Virus record (IMG/VR): IMGVR_UViG_3300040801_002379
Coordinates: 64,001-109,823 of that record
DNA from: a virus
Length of the DNA: 45,823 nucleotides
Reading direction: 5' to 3' (one strand)
The translations under genes and the position numbers were made by a program. The notes beneath the pieces were generated by a model. That model was not told the DNA's origin, made no database searches, and worked only from the letters and a program-made list of their open reading frames with translations. Within the stretch, counting starts at the first letter, position 1. Every line of letters starts with the position of its first letter. This document shows, piece by piece, positions 37,535 through 45,823 of the stretch.

Positions 37535-39853
37535 TCAGGCCGCCGTCTGCACCTGGTTGACCAGGTGAAGAACCGACCGAACGAAGTTGATGGGGATGAC
37601 CGGAGCGATTTCGACGCTGACGTCCAGAACGTCGAGTGCGAGGGAAATCTGGAGGCTCCGGTAGGTCGTCAGTACACCCGTGTCGACCAAGAGGCCGAGA
37701 GTGTTCTGTGCGACCGACTTCGTCGCGTTGATGGTACCGGAGAACCCGGGCTCGCCGACGGCGAACTCCAGGTTCGTCCGGAAGTTGAACACCGCGAAGT
37801 TGACCGCCTCGTTCACACTCGCCTCGGTGAAGGCGATGTTCGAGGACGACACGTTCGTCGTGATGTTCCGGACCCATCGACGCCCCACGTTCTCGACTTC
37901 CTCCATGAAGAAGAGACCGCGCTCGATGAGCAGCTCAGCATCATCGATGGGGTTCCAGGACGTGTCCTGGTCGACGGAGAGGCAGTTGGCCACCTTGTTG
38001 GTCAAGCTGACGCCGACCCCCGAGCCCGCCTGCATGCCTGCGCCGAGGACCGCCTGGAAGTAGGGGGCGAAGGTCGTCCGCTCCCCCTCCACGTTGAACC
38101 GCTGGATGTTCTGACCGCACGCCCGAAGGTGTCGCGTGTTCAGCGCCACAATCTGCGAGGTGATGTCCGCCAGCGGCGGCAGAATCGAGCTGGTCGCCAC
38201 GTCCTGGAGACCGACGATGCCGTCTCGCTCGTTTCGGCCGATGCCGCCCATGAACTCGCAGTGAGCCTTGAGCGCCGCGTGGACCGCCGCGTCGGAGGTC
38301 AGCGGGACGATGGTCGAGACGCCGATTCGCTTCAGGAGGTTCAGAGCAGCCTGCCACTCGCTGAAGGTCGTCGTCCCCTCAGTGCCGCCAGTCAGGAACA
38401 CCGGGCTCGTCGTATTGTCCGGAACGCCCACCGCGCCGACCTCTCGGGTCGCGTTGATGAGAGAGAACGAGCTGTCGATGGCCTGCTCCAGGAAGAACAG
38501 GTCCGCCAGGAAGTCGACCGAGGCCGGGCTGAGGACCGAAGCCGCCGAGGACGTGAGGTCCAGATTCGCCGCATCGAGGGTCGTGAGGCCCGTGACGAGC
38601 GTGAGCTGGAAGCCGAACGGGTCCGCCGGGTCGCCCGCGTTCGCGGCCTGCCGAGCGTTGAAGAAGTCCGCCACCTTCTGGAGCGTGTCCTGCGAGGTGT
38701 TGGACGACTGCGCCGCCGTCGCCGAGAAGTCCATCACGTCCGCCGCCGAGGACGGACAGAGCGCCTCGACCTCGATGAAGTTGGCCGCGCCCGTGACGGC
38801 GCCGCCCGCTCCATCGTTCGTCAGCGTGTCCACCGCCCGAGTCCCGTTGGCCAGTCGCCCAACCACGTAGACGTCGTTCGACGGAGTGCCGGCATTCGGA
38901 GTGACGGTGACCGGAGCGTTCGCGACGTAGCCCGCGTTCATCTTCACGCAACCCGTGGCGAGGTCACCAATCGCGATGGTGAGGTTCGTGCCCGCCGCAT
39001 CGACGTCCACGGTTCCGACCGCAACCTCGTCCAGAAAAGCGCCAAAGACGCCACCGGAGAAGTTGCCGAGCGAGACCGAAGTCGTGCCGTTGAGCTGCGC
39101 CGACCGGATGACCGCCGTGCCCCCATCGACGCCGATGACCGTGATGGTCTGCGTCGTATCGCCCGCAGCGGACGAGACCGCCGTGAAGGCGCCCGTCTGC
39201 GTGAGCAGTCGGTCCGTAGAGAGGTTCCCGGTCTGGCGAGTCGCGTTTGCGCGCACGCCCGAGGAGATGACCTCGGCCGTCATCGTCTGCCAGCCGAGCC
39301 CGCCTTCCGCGGCACTGGCCGGAGCGTGGTAGGTCAGCGAGAACATCGTGTCCCCGCCGATGTCGTCCACCGACTCGGTCGTGTCCTCGAACGTCGCCGT
39401 GACCAGCTTGCCCTGGTTCGTACCGTTCGCGATGGTGATTTGAATCTGGTTCGTGAACTCACCGTAGTCGGCCGCCGTGATGGTGATGGCTGGACCGTCG
39501 GTGTTGCTGAAGGTCGCCTCAGACTGCGTCGCCGGGTTGACCTTGAGCATGACGACCTCGGCCGCTCCACCTTGGATGGCCTCGTCGTTGCTCGGGGCGA
39601 AGGCCATGGCCGCCGCCTCACGAAGGTCACCGGAGCGAGCGAAGCTGTCGGCCGCTTCCGCGTTCGAGAAGCGAGGGATGTCGATGACCTCGCTGATGGT
39701 GTTGACCGGACGCCCGCCGACTGAGGTGCCGATGAGCGCCACGATGCCGGCGGCGCCAAGGCCGACCGCCTCCAACCCGGTGGCGTCGACCTCCGAGTAG
39801 GAGCCCGGCCGTCGAATGAGCCGGCCGTTGAAGAAGATGCTGGTGGCTGCCAT
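37535..39853 (-). CDS. Tail sheath protein
   Basis: 772 residues, opening with PGSYSEVDATGLEAVGLGAA and GIVALIGTSVGGRP, as in phage sheath proteins. The C-terminal 150 residues (NVGRRWVRNITTNVSSSNIA ... FNFRTNLEFAVGEPGFSGT) form the conserved core that builds the contractile mesh. The middle, about 120-380, is a large beta-rich insertion exposed outside. At 772 residues it is longer than the common 350-650. GAGGAGATAGAAC precedes the ATG. It defines this as a contractile-tail phage. Confidence 0.9.
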   Translation of the reverse strand: MAATSIFFNGRLIRRPGSYSEVDATGLEAVGLGAAGIVALIGTSVGGRPVNTISEVIDIPRFSNAEAADSFARSGDLREAAAMAFAPSNDEAIQGGAAEVVMLKVNPATQSEATFSNTDGPAITITAADYGEFTNQIQITIANGTNQGKLVTATFEDTTESVDDIGGDTMFSLTYHAPASAAEGGLGWQTMTAEVISSGVRANATRQTGNLSTDRLLTQTGAFTAVSSAAGDTTQTITVIGVDGGTAVIRSAQLNGTTSVSLGNFSGGVFGAFLDEVAVGTVDVDAAGTNLTIAIGDLATGCVKMNAGYVANAPVTVTPNAGTPSNDVYVVGRLANGTRAVDTLTNDGAGGAVTGAANFIEVEALCPSSAADVMDFSATAAQSSNTSQDTLQKVADFFNARQAANAGDPADPFGFQLTLVTGLTTLDAANLDLTSSAASVLSPASVDFLADLFFLEQAIDSSFSLINATREVGAVGVPDNTTSPVFLTGGTEGTTTFSEWQAALNLLKRIGVSTIVPLTSDAAVHAALKAHCEFMGGIGRNERDGIVGLQDVATSSILPPLADITSQIVALNTRHLRACGQNIQRFNVEGERTTFAPYFQAVLGAGMQAGSGVGVSLTNKVANCLSVDQDTSWNPIDDAELLIERGLFFMEEVENVGRRWVRNITTNVSSSNIAFTEASVNEAVNFAVFNFRTNLEFAVGEPGFSGTINATKSVAQNTLGLLVDTGVLTTYRSLQISLALDVLDVSVEIAPVIPINFVRSVLHLVNQVQTAA

Positions 39854-39864
39854 GTTCTATCTCC

Positions 39865-40167
39865 TCACTTCACTGGCCGAGCCAGGAACTCCTCGTAGGT
39901 TTTGTGCCAAGCGGGCATCGTCCGAGGCGTCAGCTTTTGCGCTGTCGCCCAAGCTGCGAAGCCCGCCATCTGGTCCCACTTCTTTCCTGAGGCCACGAGG
40001 TAGACCTTCAGCGAAACTGGACTCAGTTGTCGACCTGCCGAGCTGGCGGGGTCTTTCGGTTCGGGGGCGGAAACAGCACGAGATGGCATTCTGCCACCCG
40101 TTTTCTTCTCGCCCGCATCCAGAATCTCGGTGTTGAGCCCAGACCTGGTGCTGCGTCTCTTGCTCAT
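39865..40167 (-). CDS. Small basic protein before the sheath gene
   Basis: 100 residues. The first 45 are basic and disordered (SKRRSTRSGLNTEILDAGEK). The last 50 form a compact helical domain (SLKVYLVASGKKWDQMAGFA ... MPAWHKTYEEFLA). No family recognised. The start overlaps the preceding stop as ATGA. Probably a minor tail or scaffold factor by position. Confidence 0.7.
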   Translation of the reverse strand: MSKRRSTRSGLNTEILDAGEKKTGGRMPSRAVSAPEPKDPASSAGRQLSPVSLKVYLVASGKKWDQMAGFAAWATAQKLTPRTMPAWHKTYEEFLARPVK

Positions 40168-40919
40168 TCGTCATCTCCAATCGGGGTCACTTGGGGGTTG
40201 ATGCTACGAGGTACGCCGTCCTGGTCGACCCCATCGGTGACCACGTCGAGGCCCTCGGGGTTGCGCACGTACGCACCCCCGACCTTGAAGGCGCGGTCTG
40301 GTTGCCCCGCCTCTTCGACGCCTTCGAGGACCTTCGCCTCGATGGTGAATCGACGAACGAACATGTGCTCCGGAGCGTACTGCGGGTCGGGCATCATGTC
40401 TCCTCCAGAAAATGCGCTGTCCAGAACACCGATGTCTGCGGACTTGAGCCACTGTCTGGCGCGCGTGAGGAAGAACTTGCAAAGCTCGTAGTAGTAGATG
40501 CAGACGTCTGGATTCCCGACCGTGTACGTGAAGACGCCGAAGGTCTTCTGTTTGATGGAGCCAGTGAGGCTGGTGAGCCGGCCATCGAACGTGACGTCGT
40601 CCAGCTCATCCCCGAGGTAGCGGCCTTTGTCGTCGTGCTCCTTCTCGTCCATCAGCACGATGAACCAGCCGGGGAACTGCTTGTCGGTCTGCTGGCGCGG
40701 GAACTGGTGCGAGATGTTCACGCCCACCACGGTCTCGTACGCCGTGTTATCCAGACTCCTGCGATAGAACTCCTGCTTCAACCAGAAGTCTCGAATCTCC
40801 TTGGCCTCACTCTCCGCCAGACCCATCCCGCAGAAGAACTGCACGATGAACGACGGGTCATCGTTGATGTGCTGCCGACCTTGGTCGAGAGCCTCGTAGA
40901 TTCGGCGTTCGAGCATCAT
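40164..40919 (-). CDS. Tail terminator/neck-region protein, putative
   Basis: 251 residues (ATG 40919; 40916 is the next). The start MMLERRIYEALDQGRQHIND and the alternating beta strands later (ETVVGVNISHQFPRQ, WFIVLMDEKEHDDKGRYLGD) fit the general look of tail terminator proteins, which lie just before the sheath gene in many myoviruses. I cannot show more than that. Coupled to both neighbours by ATGATG and ATGA junctions. Confidence 0.6.
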   Translation of the reverse strand: MMLERRIYEALDQGRQHINDDPSFIVQFFCGMGLAESEAKEIRDFWLKQEFYRRSLDNTAYETVVGVNISHQFPRQQTDKQFPGWFIVLMDEKEHDDKGRYLGDELDDVTFDGRLTSLTGSIKQKTFGVFTYTVGNPDVCIYYYELCKFFLTRARQWLKSADIGVLDSAFSGGDMMPDPQYAPEHMFVRRFTIEAKVLEGVEEAGQPDRAFKVGGAYVRNPEGLDVVTDGVDQDGVPRSINPQVTPIGDDE

Positions 40920-41737
40920 CGCGAAGCCCCCAACGCCTGCGACATGAAGGTACTGATGGCCGCCGGTGCGGTCCGCTCGACGTACGAGGCAACATCGCTC
41001 ATGAAGTCGCGAGCCTCGATGCCGGGATGGTGCCACTTGTCCTTCACGTTGTCGCTGATGGTGCGGAAGGTCGTGTACGTCCGCTGATGGCTAACCTGCC
41101 CCGGAGCACCGCCCTTTTTCTGGACAGGCTGCATGTTGACCTTCATACCCGCGAAGATGTCGGTCGAATGCTTCTTCCGGAGCTTCGGAGCGAGGCCCTC
41201 CGGGAGGCGCTGCTTCCCCTTCAGCTTCTTGGCCTCCTTGTGGATGGCCTTTCCGAGCGAGGCCGTGTCCTTCAGGACGGTCTTAGGCGCCTGCCGGGAA
41301 CCTGCACCAATGGCCGCGAACTGCGAGCCCATCGGTTGGCCGCCCTGCTTTCCCGCCCCCGGCGTCTTGTGCCGGAACGGAATGGACCGATACTTCGCGC
41401 CGTTCGCCGTCGTCTTGATGGACGCCTGGTTCGCGTTCGGGTTGTGCAGGAGCGTCTCATGCAGTTGCCGAGCGTCCCAGCCCTCCTCGACCATCAGCGG
41501 AAGAGCGCCGACGATGACCAAGGAGATGGCGTCCCCCTCGTCCTCCAAGGGCTGGATGCCCTGGATGTAGTCCATTCGCGTGGAGTGCAGCTTCTCGCCG
41601 GCCATCTTGATGAGCTTCGCCCGTGCGCCCTCCATGATGTTACGGGCAATCTGCTTTCGAATGCCCGGGCTTCGAAGCGCCGAGTAGGCGTCCAGAACCT
41701 CACCGAGGTCCATCTTGATGACCTTGACGTTAATCAT
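40916..41737 (-). CDS. Basic neck/virion morphogenesis-like protein
   Basis: 273 residues from ATG 41737 with GGGGAGCACGCC upstream. The N-terminal helical part (SPGIRKQIARNIMEGARAKL) recalls HK97 gp10-like or virion-morphogenesis proteins that complete the neck or tail top. The middle is very lysine-rich (KEAKKLKGKQRLPEGLAPKL). An open frame to 42211 is a shadow in the next gene. Function inferred from position between connector and terminator genes. Confidence 0.6.
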   Translation of the reverse strand: MINVKVIKMDLGEVLDAYSALRSPGIRKQIARNIMEGARAKLIKMAGEKLHSTRMDYIQGIQPLEDEGDAISLVIVGALPLMVEEGWDARQLHETLLHNPNANQASIKTTANGAKYRSIPFRHKTPGAGKQGGQPMGSQFAAIGAGSRQAPKTVLKDTASLGKAIHKEAKKLKGKQRLPEGLAPKLRKKHSTDIFAGMKVNMQPVQKKGGAPGQVSHQRTYTTFRTISDNVKDKWHHPGIEARDFMSDVASYVERTAPAAISTFMSQALGASR

Positions 41738-42609
41738 GGCGTGCTCCCCTGGTTCCCGAGTCCAGCCAGGTACTCTAGCTGAGCCATGACGCGGATGGGA
41801 AGGTCCTGAGGATTGCCGACTGGCGTCGTGAGGTTCTGCTTCGTGATTTTCTGAAGCTCCACGGCCATCCGAATCCCGTTCATGTGGCTCATGACGAGGA
41901 ACTGCGGATGGTGCAGGTACCGCACCGAGAAAGGCACGTTCGTTCCAGTCGGCCCCTTGCCGGCCAAGAACTTGATGCGGCCTTGGTTGTCGCACGTGAA
42001 GTCCTCGTCCGGCTCGTAGCGGTTCAGGCTCGAATCGATGAGCAGGTCCACGCGCACCGCGGGGAAGCGCAGCTTGAATGCTGCTTCCGACGGAGCCGGA
42101 GCGATGACGAACTCCGAGAACGGAAGCACGGCGTCCAGATAGGTGAGCCGGTCGTAATACTGGAGCTTGTGGTTCTTCCGGACGGTGATGGTTGCCGAGC
42201 CCTCGACCCACGTACCGATGCGGTCGAACGTGTTCTCCTTGCGCTCATGCCCGAACTGAAGAGCCCGCACGACGACCGCGGGGCTGTCGGTTCGGTCGAT
42301 GATGTACTGATGTAGCGGGGTGAGCTGTCCCGCGTCGTCTGGAGGAGCGTACGTGGCCGGGCGAAAGTAGAGGTAGCCTGCGCCACCGCAGCCCTCGCAG
42401 TCCGGGTCAGGTTGGTCGGTCTGCCGATTGATGCCGACGCACGGACACACGGTCTGCTGAGACCAGGCCATCCGAAGGCCCTTGTTCTCGATGACCGTAT
42501 CGAACAGCTCATCACGGAAGTCGACCCTGTTCCCACCCGGCTTCACGCCATCGGGGATGCCGATTTCTGGAGAGTCTCCGAAGACGTCAGGACCTTCGAC
42601 AACCGTCAT
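41734..42609 (-). CDS. Neck-region protein with zinc-like cysteine motif
   Basis: 291 residues from ATG 42609. Residues about 55-80 contain CPCVGINR ... DCEGCGGAGY, a CxC...CxxCxGxG pattern like DnaJ zinc clusters. The rest is beta-rich with conserved-looking blocks (DRIGTWVEGSATITVRKNHK). Similar small zinc motifs occur in some connector-region phage proteins. Coupled to both neighbours by ATGA. Confidence 0.65.
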   Translation of the reverse strand: MTVVEGPDVFGDSPEIGIPDGVKPGGNRVDFRDELFDTVIENKGLRMAWSQQTVCPCVGINRQTDQPDPDCEGCGGAGYLYFRPATYAPPDDAGQLTPLHQYIIDRTDSPAVVVRALQFGHERKENTFDRIGTWVEGSATITVRKNHKLQYYDRLTYLDAVLPFSEFVIAPAPSEAAFKLRFPAVRVDLLIDSSLNRYEPDEDFTCDNQGRIKFLAGKGPTGTNVPFSVRYLHHPQFLVMSHMNGIRMAVELQKITKQNLTTPVGNPQDLPIRVMAQLEYLAGLGNQGSTP

Positions 42610-43697
42610 GCCACCACCAGATTCATCGGATGGTACCGCTGGTACAGCGCCTTCCACATGTCCTTGAGCTGCTTCTGATATTGGACGAGCCTCGCACCGT
42701 ACCCGGAATTTGTCGCTGAAGAAGTTGTGTTGATGGACTGCGAGAGGCCATCGATGCTGAGGCTGGTGGACGCGATGCCGGCGCCGACGAGGAGGTCACC
42801 CGCGATGCCCAAGGGACCGAAGCTCGCCAGCATGCCGACCACCTCAGCCAGGTCTCCCGGAATCTCGCAGCGCTCGAAGCCCGCCGTGTACGTCACCCGA
42901 AGAGCGTTGGGCAGGTAGTCCTGGCCACCGAAGACGAGCGGGAGAAAGGCGCCCGTCTGACCCAACGTGATTTGTCCAGAACCAGGAACGATTTCCAAAA
43001 AGCCCGAGTTGAAATCCACGTTGAAGCTGTTCGGGTTGTAGCTGATGACGTTGACGTTCGTGGGCAGAACCAGCCGACACTCCTCGACGGAGATGACCGG
43101 AACGTGGTCCAGCTTCGTGAAGACGTACTTCTCGTAATCCCGCTTGTAGAAGTCGTGCCGCTCGTCCACGTACCGCGTGGGCGTGAGGACGATGTCCAGC
43201 TTGCTCTCCACGAATGCGACCGCGGACCGGATGTAGAACTGGAAGAGCGCATCCGGATAGGGCTCACCTGCGTCGTTGGTCAGGTCGATGCCGAAGAGGA
43301 AGACGTTCTTCAGCGTGTCGACGCTGAAGAGGTCGAGAGCCGGGTCCGCGGTGCCCTGCGTGGGCGTGCCGAACTGCGACTCGGTACCGTCGGATTTGAG
43401 GTACGTGATGGCGTACCACTCGTCGTCGGTTCCGTTCGGGTCGGTGAAGATGTACTCCGAGTTGTTGCTCACCAGCGCGATGCGTGTCTCTGGAGTCGTG
43501 ACCTCGACGTAGGTCGACGGGTCAGGTGTAGGGCCTCGGGGTCCTGCGGTCAGGTTCCCCTCGATGGTCGTACTCGTCTTGTAGACCTTCACCTTCGTGA
43601 ACCCAGCACCGAGGAGCCGATTCACATTGCTCACTCGGATGGTGAGCGATTTGGTCTGAGGCGTATCCGCCTGGATGAGGACTCCCGAGGCTCCCAT
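42606..43697 (-). CDS. Head-tail connector-like protein with N-terminal beta domain
   Basis: 363 residues. The first 110 form an Ig-like or fibronectin-like domain (AGFTKVKVYKTSTTIEG ... DEWYAITYLKSDG). The rest has FQFYIRSAVAFVESKLDIVL and DFYKRDYEKYVFTKLDHVPV, the pattern of gp6/gp15-like head-completion or adaptor proteins. It would join portal and tail. GGAG lies upstream of ATG 43697. Confidence 0.65.
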   Translation of the reverse strand: MGASGVLIQADTPQTKSLTIRVSNVNRLLGAGFTKVKVYKTSTTIEGNLTAGPRGPTPDPSTYVEVTTPETRIALVSNNSEYIFTDPNGTDDEWYAITYLKSDGTESQFGTPTQGTADPALDLFSVDTLKNVFLFGIDLTNDAGEPYPDALFQFYIRSAVAFVESKLDIVLTPTRYVDERHDFYKRDYEKYVFTKLDHVPVISVEECRLVLPTNVNVISYNPNSFNVDFNSGFLEIVPGSGQITLGQTGAFLPLVFGGQDYLPNALRVTYTAGFERCEIPGDLAEVVGMLASFGPLGIAGDLLVGAGIASTSLSIDGLSQSINTTSSATNSGYGARLVQYQKQLKDMWKALYQRYHPMNLVVA

Positions 43698-43698
43698 T

Positions 43699-44022
43699 TC
43701 AGCAGCTCCGCTTCTCTACGAGGGACAGCATTGTGTGTAGCCTCTCGGTACTGGTGACCGACTTCCGAATGGCCGAACGATTCTGCTTGGCCAATTCGAT
43801 GAGATGACTTTCCGGATGGCGATGAAAGCGCTCGATGGACACGATGTCCGCCTCCTTCTCATCCAGAAAACCACGGTCCACCAAGAACTCCAGAATAGGC
43901 TCGGACCCATTCAGGTCCAGGGCCTCCGAGTCGGCTTGAAGGGCTTCCTTCTCATCCAGAAAACCACATTCCTGCGCAACCTGAATAGTCTTCGACCTCA
44001 GGCTAATTCCGCGTTTCCACAT
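43699..44022 (-). CDS. Small protein with an internal sequence repeat
   Basis: 107 residues from ATG 44022, which has an AAGGAGG site; an upstream ATG at 44109 lies inside the neighbour. CGFLDEKEAL (residues 19-28) and RGFLDEKEAD (50-59) repeat, 31 residues apart, with the same 22 bases beneath. Mostly helical and charged. No family recognised. Confidence 0.7.
   Translation of the reverse strand: MWKRGISLRSKTIQVAQECGFLDEKEALQADSEALDLNGSEPILEFLVDRGFLDEKEADIVSIERFHRHPESHLIELAKQNRSAIRKSVTSTERLHTMLSLVEKRSC
43853..43967. repeat. 22-bp direct repeat inside a gene
   Basis: The same 22 bases occur at 43853-43874 and 43946-43967, 93 bases (31 codons) apart, coding for the GFLDEKEA repeats. Each copy contains a TCCAGAA motif. 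The identity is exact, so the copying is recent or selected. Confidence 0.8.
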
Positions 44023-44275
44023 GCTCAACCCTCCTTTCGAGGCGAGCGAGCGTCTCGTTGACTCTCTCATTGGTCTCCGACTGTCTGGTGGAGGCCGCGG
44101 TTGAGTCAACGAGGACGCCCTGCATTTGGTCGATGAGCTGCTTCATGAAGGTCTCGTGGTTGTCGCGAGCCTTCACGTAAGCGCGGGCCACGAAGCCGAT
44201 GCCAATGAACAGCAAGGCGACAATGGCCCAAGGGCCATTCGCAGCGAGTGCTTCGACCAGTGTCTGGAAGTCCAT
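44003..44275 (-). CDS. Membrane protein with coiled coil, holin-like size
   Basis: 90 residues from ATG 44275, overlapping the preceding stop as TAATG. One membrane segment (residues 15-32, PWAIVALLFIGIGFVARAYV) followed by a charged helical tail (MKQLIDQMQGVLVDS ... LARLERRVEHVE). This layout is found in some one-segment holins and in mobile-element leader proteins. There is no endolysin beside it, so holin is only a possibility. It ends 20 bases inside the next gene. Confidence 0.65.
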   Translation of the reverse strand: MDFQTLVEALAANGPWAIVALLFIGIGFVARAYVKARDNHETFMKQLIDQMQGVLVDSTAASTRQSETNERVNETLARLERRVEHVETRN

Positions 44276-44802
44276 TATGGGCTCACCTCTGGTACTGGTT
44301 CGGTAATGGTGAAGCCCGGGTACCGAGCCGCAGCCGTCAGCTTCGCTGCGTCGTAGATGGACTCTAGGTCTGCGATGATACCGCTTCCGGGGTTGATGGT
44401 ATTCTCTCCAGAAAGCGTGATGACGATTTCTGGATACTCGACGGGGTTTGCTGTCGCCTGCCAGCGGACGAGCTTCGCCACCGCGTTGTCGAAAGGAGCC
44501 GGGTACGACCACCAGACGTTCAGCTTACTCACCGGAGTCGTAGTTAGGTTCTGACCGATGGCAGAGAGTCGAGCGTTGAGCAGGTTTGTCGCCGCCGTCT
44601 GGAGGTTGAGCACTGCCGCCGCGGCAGGGTGACCTGCCTGTACGGTTTCTGGAACCGAGGTCTTCTGGTCCGGGAGGTCATCACGGTCCACTGGAGTCCA
44701 GAAGTATACCGAACGCATACGCACACTCGCTCCAGGACCCGTCTGGGGGAAGGGTGTGAAGCTCAGGAAGTTGTCGATGGCGTTGATTCGAATCGTTGGC
44801 AT
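44275..44802 (-). CDS. Hypothetical structural-region protein
   Basis: 175 residues with AGGAGACCACC before ATG 44802. Beta-rich start (PTIRINAIDNFLSFTPFPQT ... MRSVYFWTP), a helical middle (LQTAATNLLNARLSAIG) and an acidic end. No family recognised. Follows the LamG-like protein by 9 bases and shares its operon. Confidence 0.7.
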   Translation of the reverse strand: MPTIRINAIDNFLSFTPFPQTGPGASVRMRSVYFWTPVDRDDLPDQKTSVPETVQAGHPAAAAVLNLQTAATNLLNARLSAIGQNLTTTPVSKLNVWWSYPAPFDNAVAKLVRWQATANPVEYPEIVITLSGENTINPGSGIIADLESIYDAAKLTAAARYPGFTITEPVPEVSP

Positions 44803-44811
44803 GGTGGTCTC

Positions 44812-45823
44812 CTAGCTGCTGGGCAGCGATGCTGGTGCGCTGGTCGAGTTGTAGATGCGAAGCTCATGACCGGTCCCGTTCCAGGCGCCGAGGTCTTCGC
44901 CCGCAAGCGTCGTACCGCTCGTGGTGGTGAAGGCGCCGTCGCCCGTCCCCGTCCACGACGTCAACGCGGCGCCTGCCGTCACCGCACCGAGGAGCGTTGC
45001 AGACCCAATGGGGTTACCATCATCGTCTGCCTGCTGAATCCAGAGTCGGGCTTGGTCATTGGCGACACTCGCTTCCGCGATGACCAGCCAACGGGCGCCG
45101 GCATAGGGGGCCGCGGATACAGCCACCCGGGCTTGGTCCGTTTGAGGGGGTGCAGCTCCGTTGCCGATACGCCAGACCAGCTCTCCAGCCGTGATGCCGA
45201 GATAGGCGCCATTAGAGCCACCACCAATCTCCAGAATGGTGCCCGTTGGTGTTCCCCCAAAGGTCACGTCCGCAACGATGAAGGCGTCGTCTCCTGCGAC
45301 GATGTCCAGCGCACCATCGATGACGGTCGTGTCGGTTCGGAGCACGTCCGGAGCACCGAGGCCACCTTCGTAGTCGTTCACCGTTCGCTGCCGCTTGACC
45401 CAAGCGTACAGTTGCGCCGTCTGCGCCTCCGTGGGCGCTACGCTGAAAATCATGGCGCCGAACCATCGATAGCTATTGTCGGGGGCGGCCGAAGGTGCGC
45501 CGACCGCGATAGGGTCGAAATGCTCCAGAGGGTCGGCTTCACGCCATGTCCCGCTGGCATTACTCATGGTTATCACTTCACCGTTGAAGACTGCATCTGC
45601 ATCATTGAACGCACGTAGACGTAGGACTTGATGTATGTCGTTTTCGAAGTCTGGAGTAACCGCAATCGTAGGTGTGACGAAAGCGCTGGGCGTACCGTCG
45701 GTTGACACCATGGTCGCCCGCGTCCTGGTCAGAGTATCCACCCGCGTCCCAAAGCCACTGAAGCCACCACTGTTACGATTCGACACGAGAGTAGACCAGT
45801 CCGTCCCGACCGCACCCCATCGA
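44812..45823 (-). CDS. LamG/ConA-like virion protein (5' end missing)
   Basis: The frame stays open past the right edge. The only internal start-like codon, a GTG at 45786, is preceded in frame by sensible sequence (WGAVGTDWSTLV), so the gene begins outside. 336 codons are visible. Around residues 110-330 is a beta sandwich (DAFIVADVTFGGTPTGTILE, then NGAYLGITAGELVWRIGNG and GTGHELRIYNSTSAP) with the LamG-like order in which the last strands carry GxxxxLRIYN. This fold often binds sugars and is used as head decoration or cell-attachment domain. Confidence 0.75.
   Translation of the reverse strand, partial: RWGAVGTDWSTLVSNRNSGGFSGFGTRVDTLTRTRATMVSTDGTPSAFVTPTIAVTPDFENDIHQVLRLRAFNDADAVFNGEVITMSNASGTWREADPLEHFDPIAVGAPSAAPDNSYRWFGAMIFSVAPTEAQTAQLYAWVKRQRTVNDYEGGLGAPDVLRTDTTVIDGALDIVAGDDAFIVADVTFGGTPTGTILEIGGGSNGAYLGITAGELVWRIGNGAAPPQTDQARVAVSAAPYAGARWLVIAEASVANDQARLWIQQADDDGNPIGSATLLGAVTAGAALTSWTGTGDGAFTTTSGTTLAGEDLGAWNGTGHELRIYNSTSAPASLPSS

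Larger units (their letters stand above)
1..45823. repeat. Dispersed 7-bp motif TTCTGGA / TCCAGAA, about 130 copies
   Basis: I counted by eye about 133 exact copies, about 60 as TTCTGGA and 73 as TCCAGAA on the plus strand, roughly one per 345 bp. Random expectation is about 4-6 for both together. Examples: 520, 1100, 1187, 2511, 5858, 11011, 15360, 18702, 22239, 22254, 28045, 36033, 40404, 40420, 43862. Flanking bases are not fixed. My count may be off by a few. Two stretches, 16699-18326 and 25150-27946, have none. Confidence 0.9.

Noticed and set aside
37436-39724. 762-residue plus-strand frame
   Set aside because: Shadow of the tail sheath gene, with Arg/Asp/Val-rich sequence typical of reversed high-GC codons.
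44629-45618. 329-residue plus-strand frame
   Set aside because: Shadow of the LamG-like gene; no plus-strand ribosome binding site or promoter.
1-45823. tRNA genes, CRISPR arrays, insertion sequences and integrase attachment sites
   Set aside because: I looked for cloverleaf-like arms, regular direct repeats with spacers, transposase motifs and tyrosine/serine recombinase motifs and found none I could support.

Overview
The window looks like part of a large, high-GC (about 60 % by eye) contractile-tailed bacteriophage (myovirus) or a prophage of that type. Every gene I accept lies on the minus strand, so transcription runs from high to low coordinates. Many neighbours overlap by ATGA, GTGA or TGATG junctions, and most starts have a GGAGG-type ribosome binding site. 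The host cannot be named from the sequence. I see no capsid, terminase, endolysin, integrase or tRNA gene, so these would lie outside the window.

Structural module, in transcription order (45.8 to 20.0 kb): a LamG-like protein cut by the right edge, small membrane and neck-region proteins, head-tail connector-like proteins, tail sheath, tail tube, tail assembly chaperones that appear joined by a programmed frameshift, tape measure, hub (gpD-like), gpV spike, a LysM/gp25-like protein, baseplate J, three tandem paralogues of about 330 residues, a short duplicated-N-terminus pair, and two large tail proteins. A probable spanin-like membrane pair closes this block (20.0 to 19.3 kb).

Early/accessory block (19.3 to 16.7 kb): small genes driven by two members of a three-copy promoter family. 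One encodes a secreted cysteine-rich peptide with knottin-like spacing. The block ends in a 340-bp non-coding stretch packed with hairpins.

Replication and recombination module (16.7 to 1 kb): SF2 helicase, DnaB-like helicase, zinc/TOPRIM primase, a sigma-like factor, a lysine-rich H1-like/DUF2924-like protein, DNA polymerase I without a 5' nuclease, a Pro/Gln-rich protein, a RecA-like recombinase with a lysine-rich tail, and an SbcD-SbcC pair cut by the left edge.

The most striking signal is not a gene. The 7-mer TTCTGGA (or its complement TCCAGAA) occurs about 130 times by hand count in 45.8 kb, against roughly 4-6 expected. It occurs in both orientations and in all three codon phases, and it sits inside or beside the promoters. 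It is nearly absent from two segments (16.7-18.3 kb and 25.15-27.95 kb). This behaves like a genome-wide DNA signal of unknown function, comparable in kind to Chi, KOPS or DNA-uptake sequences.
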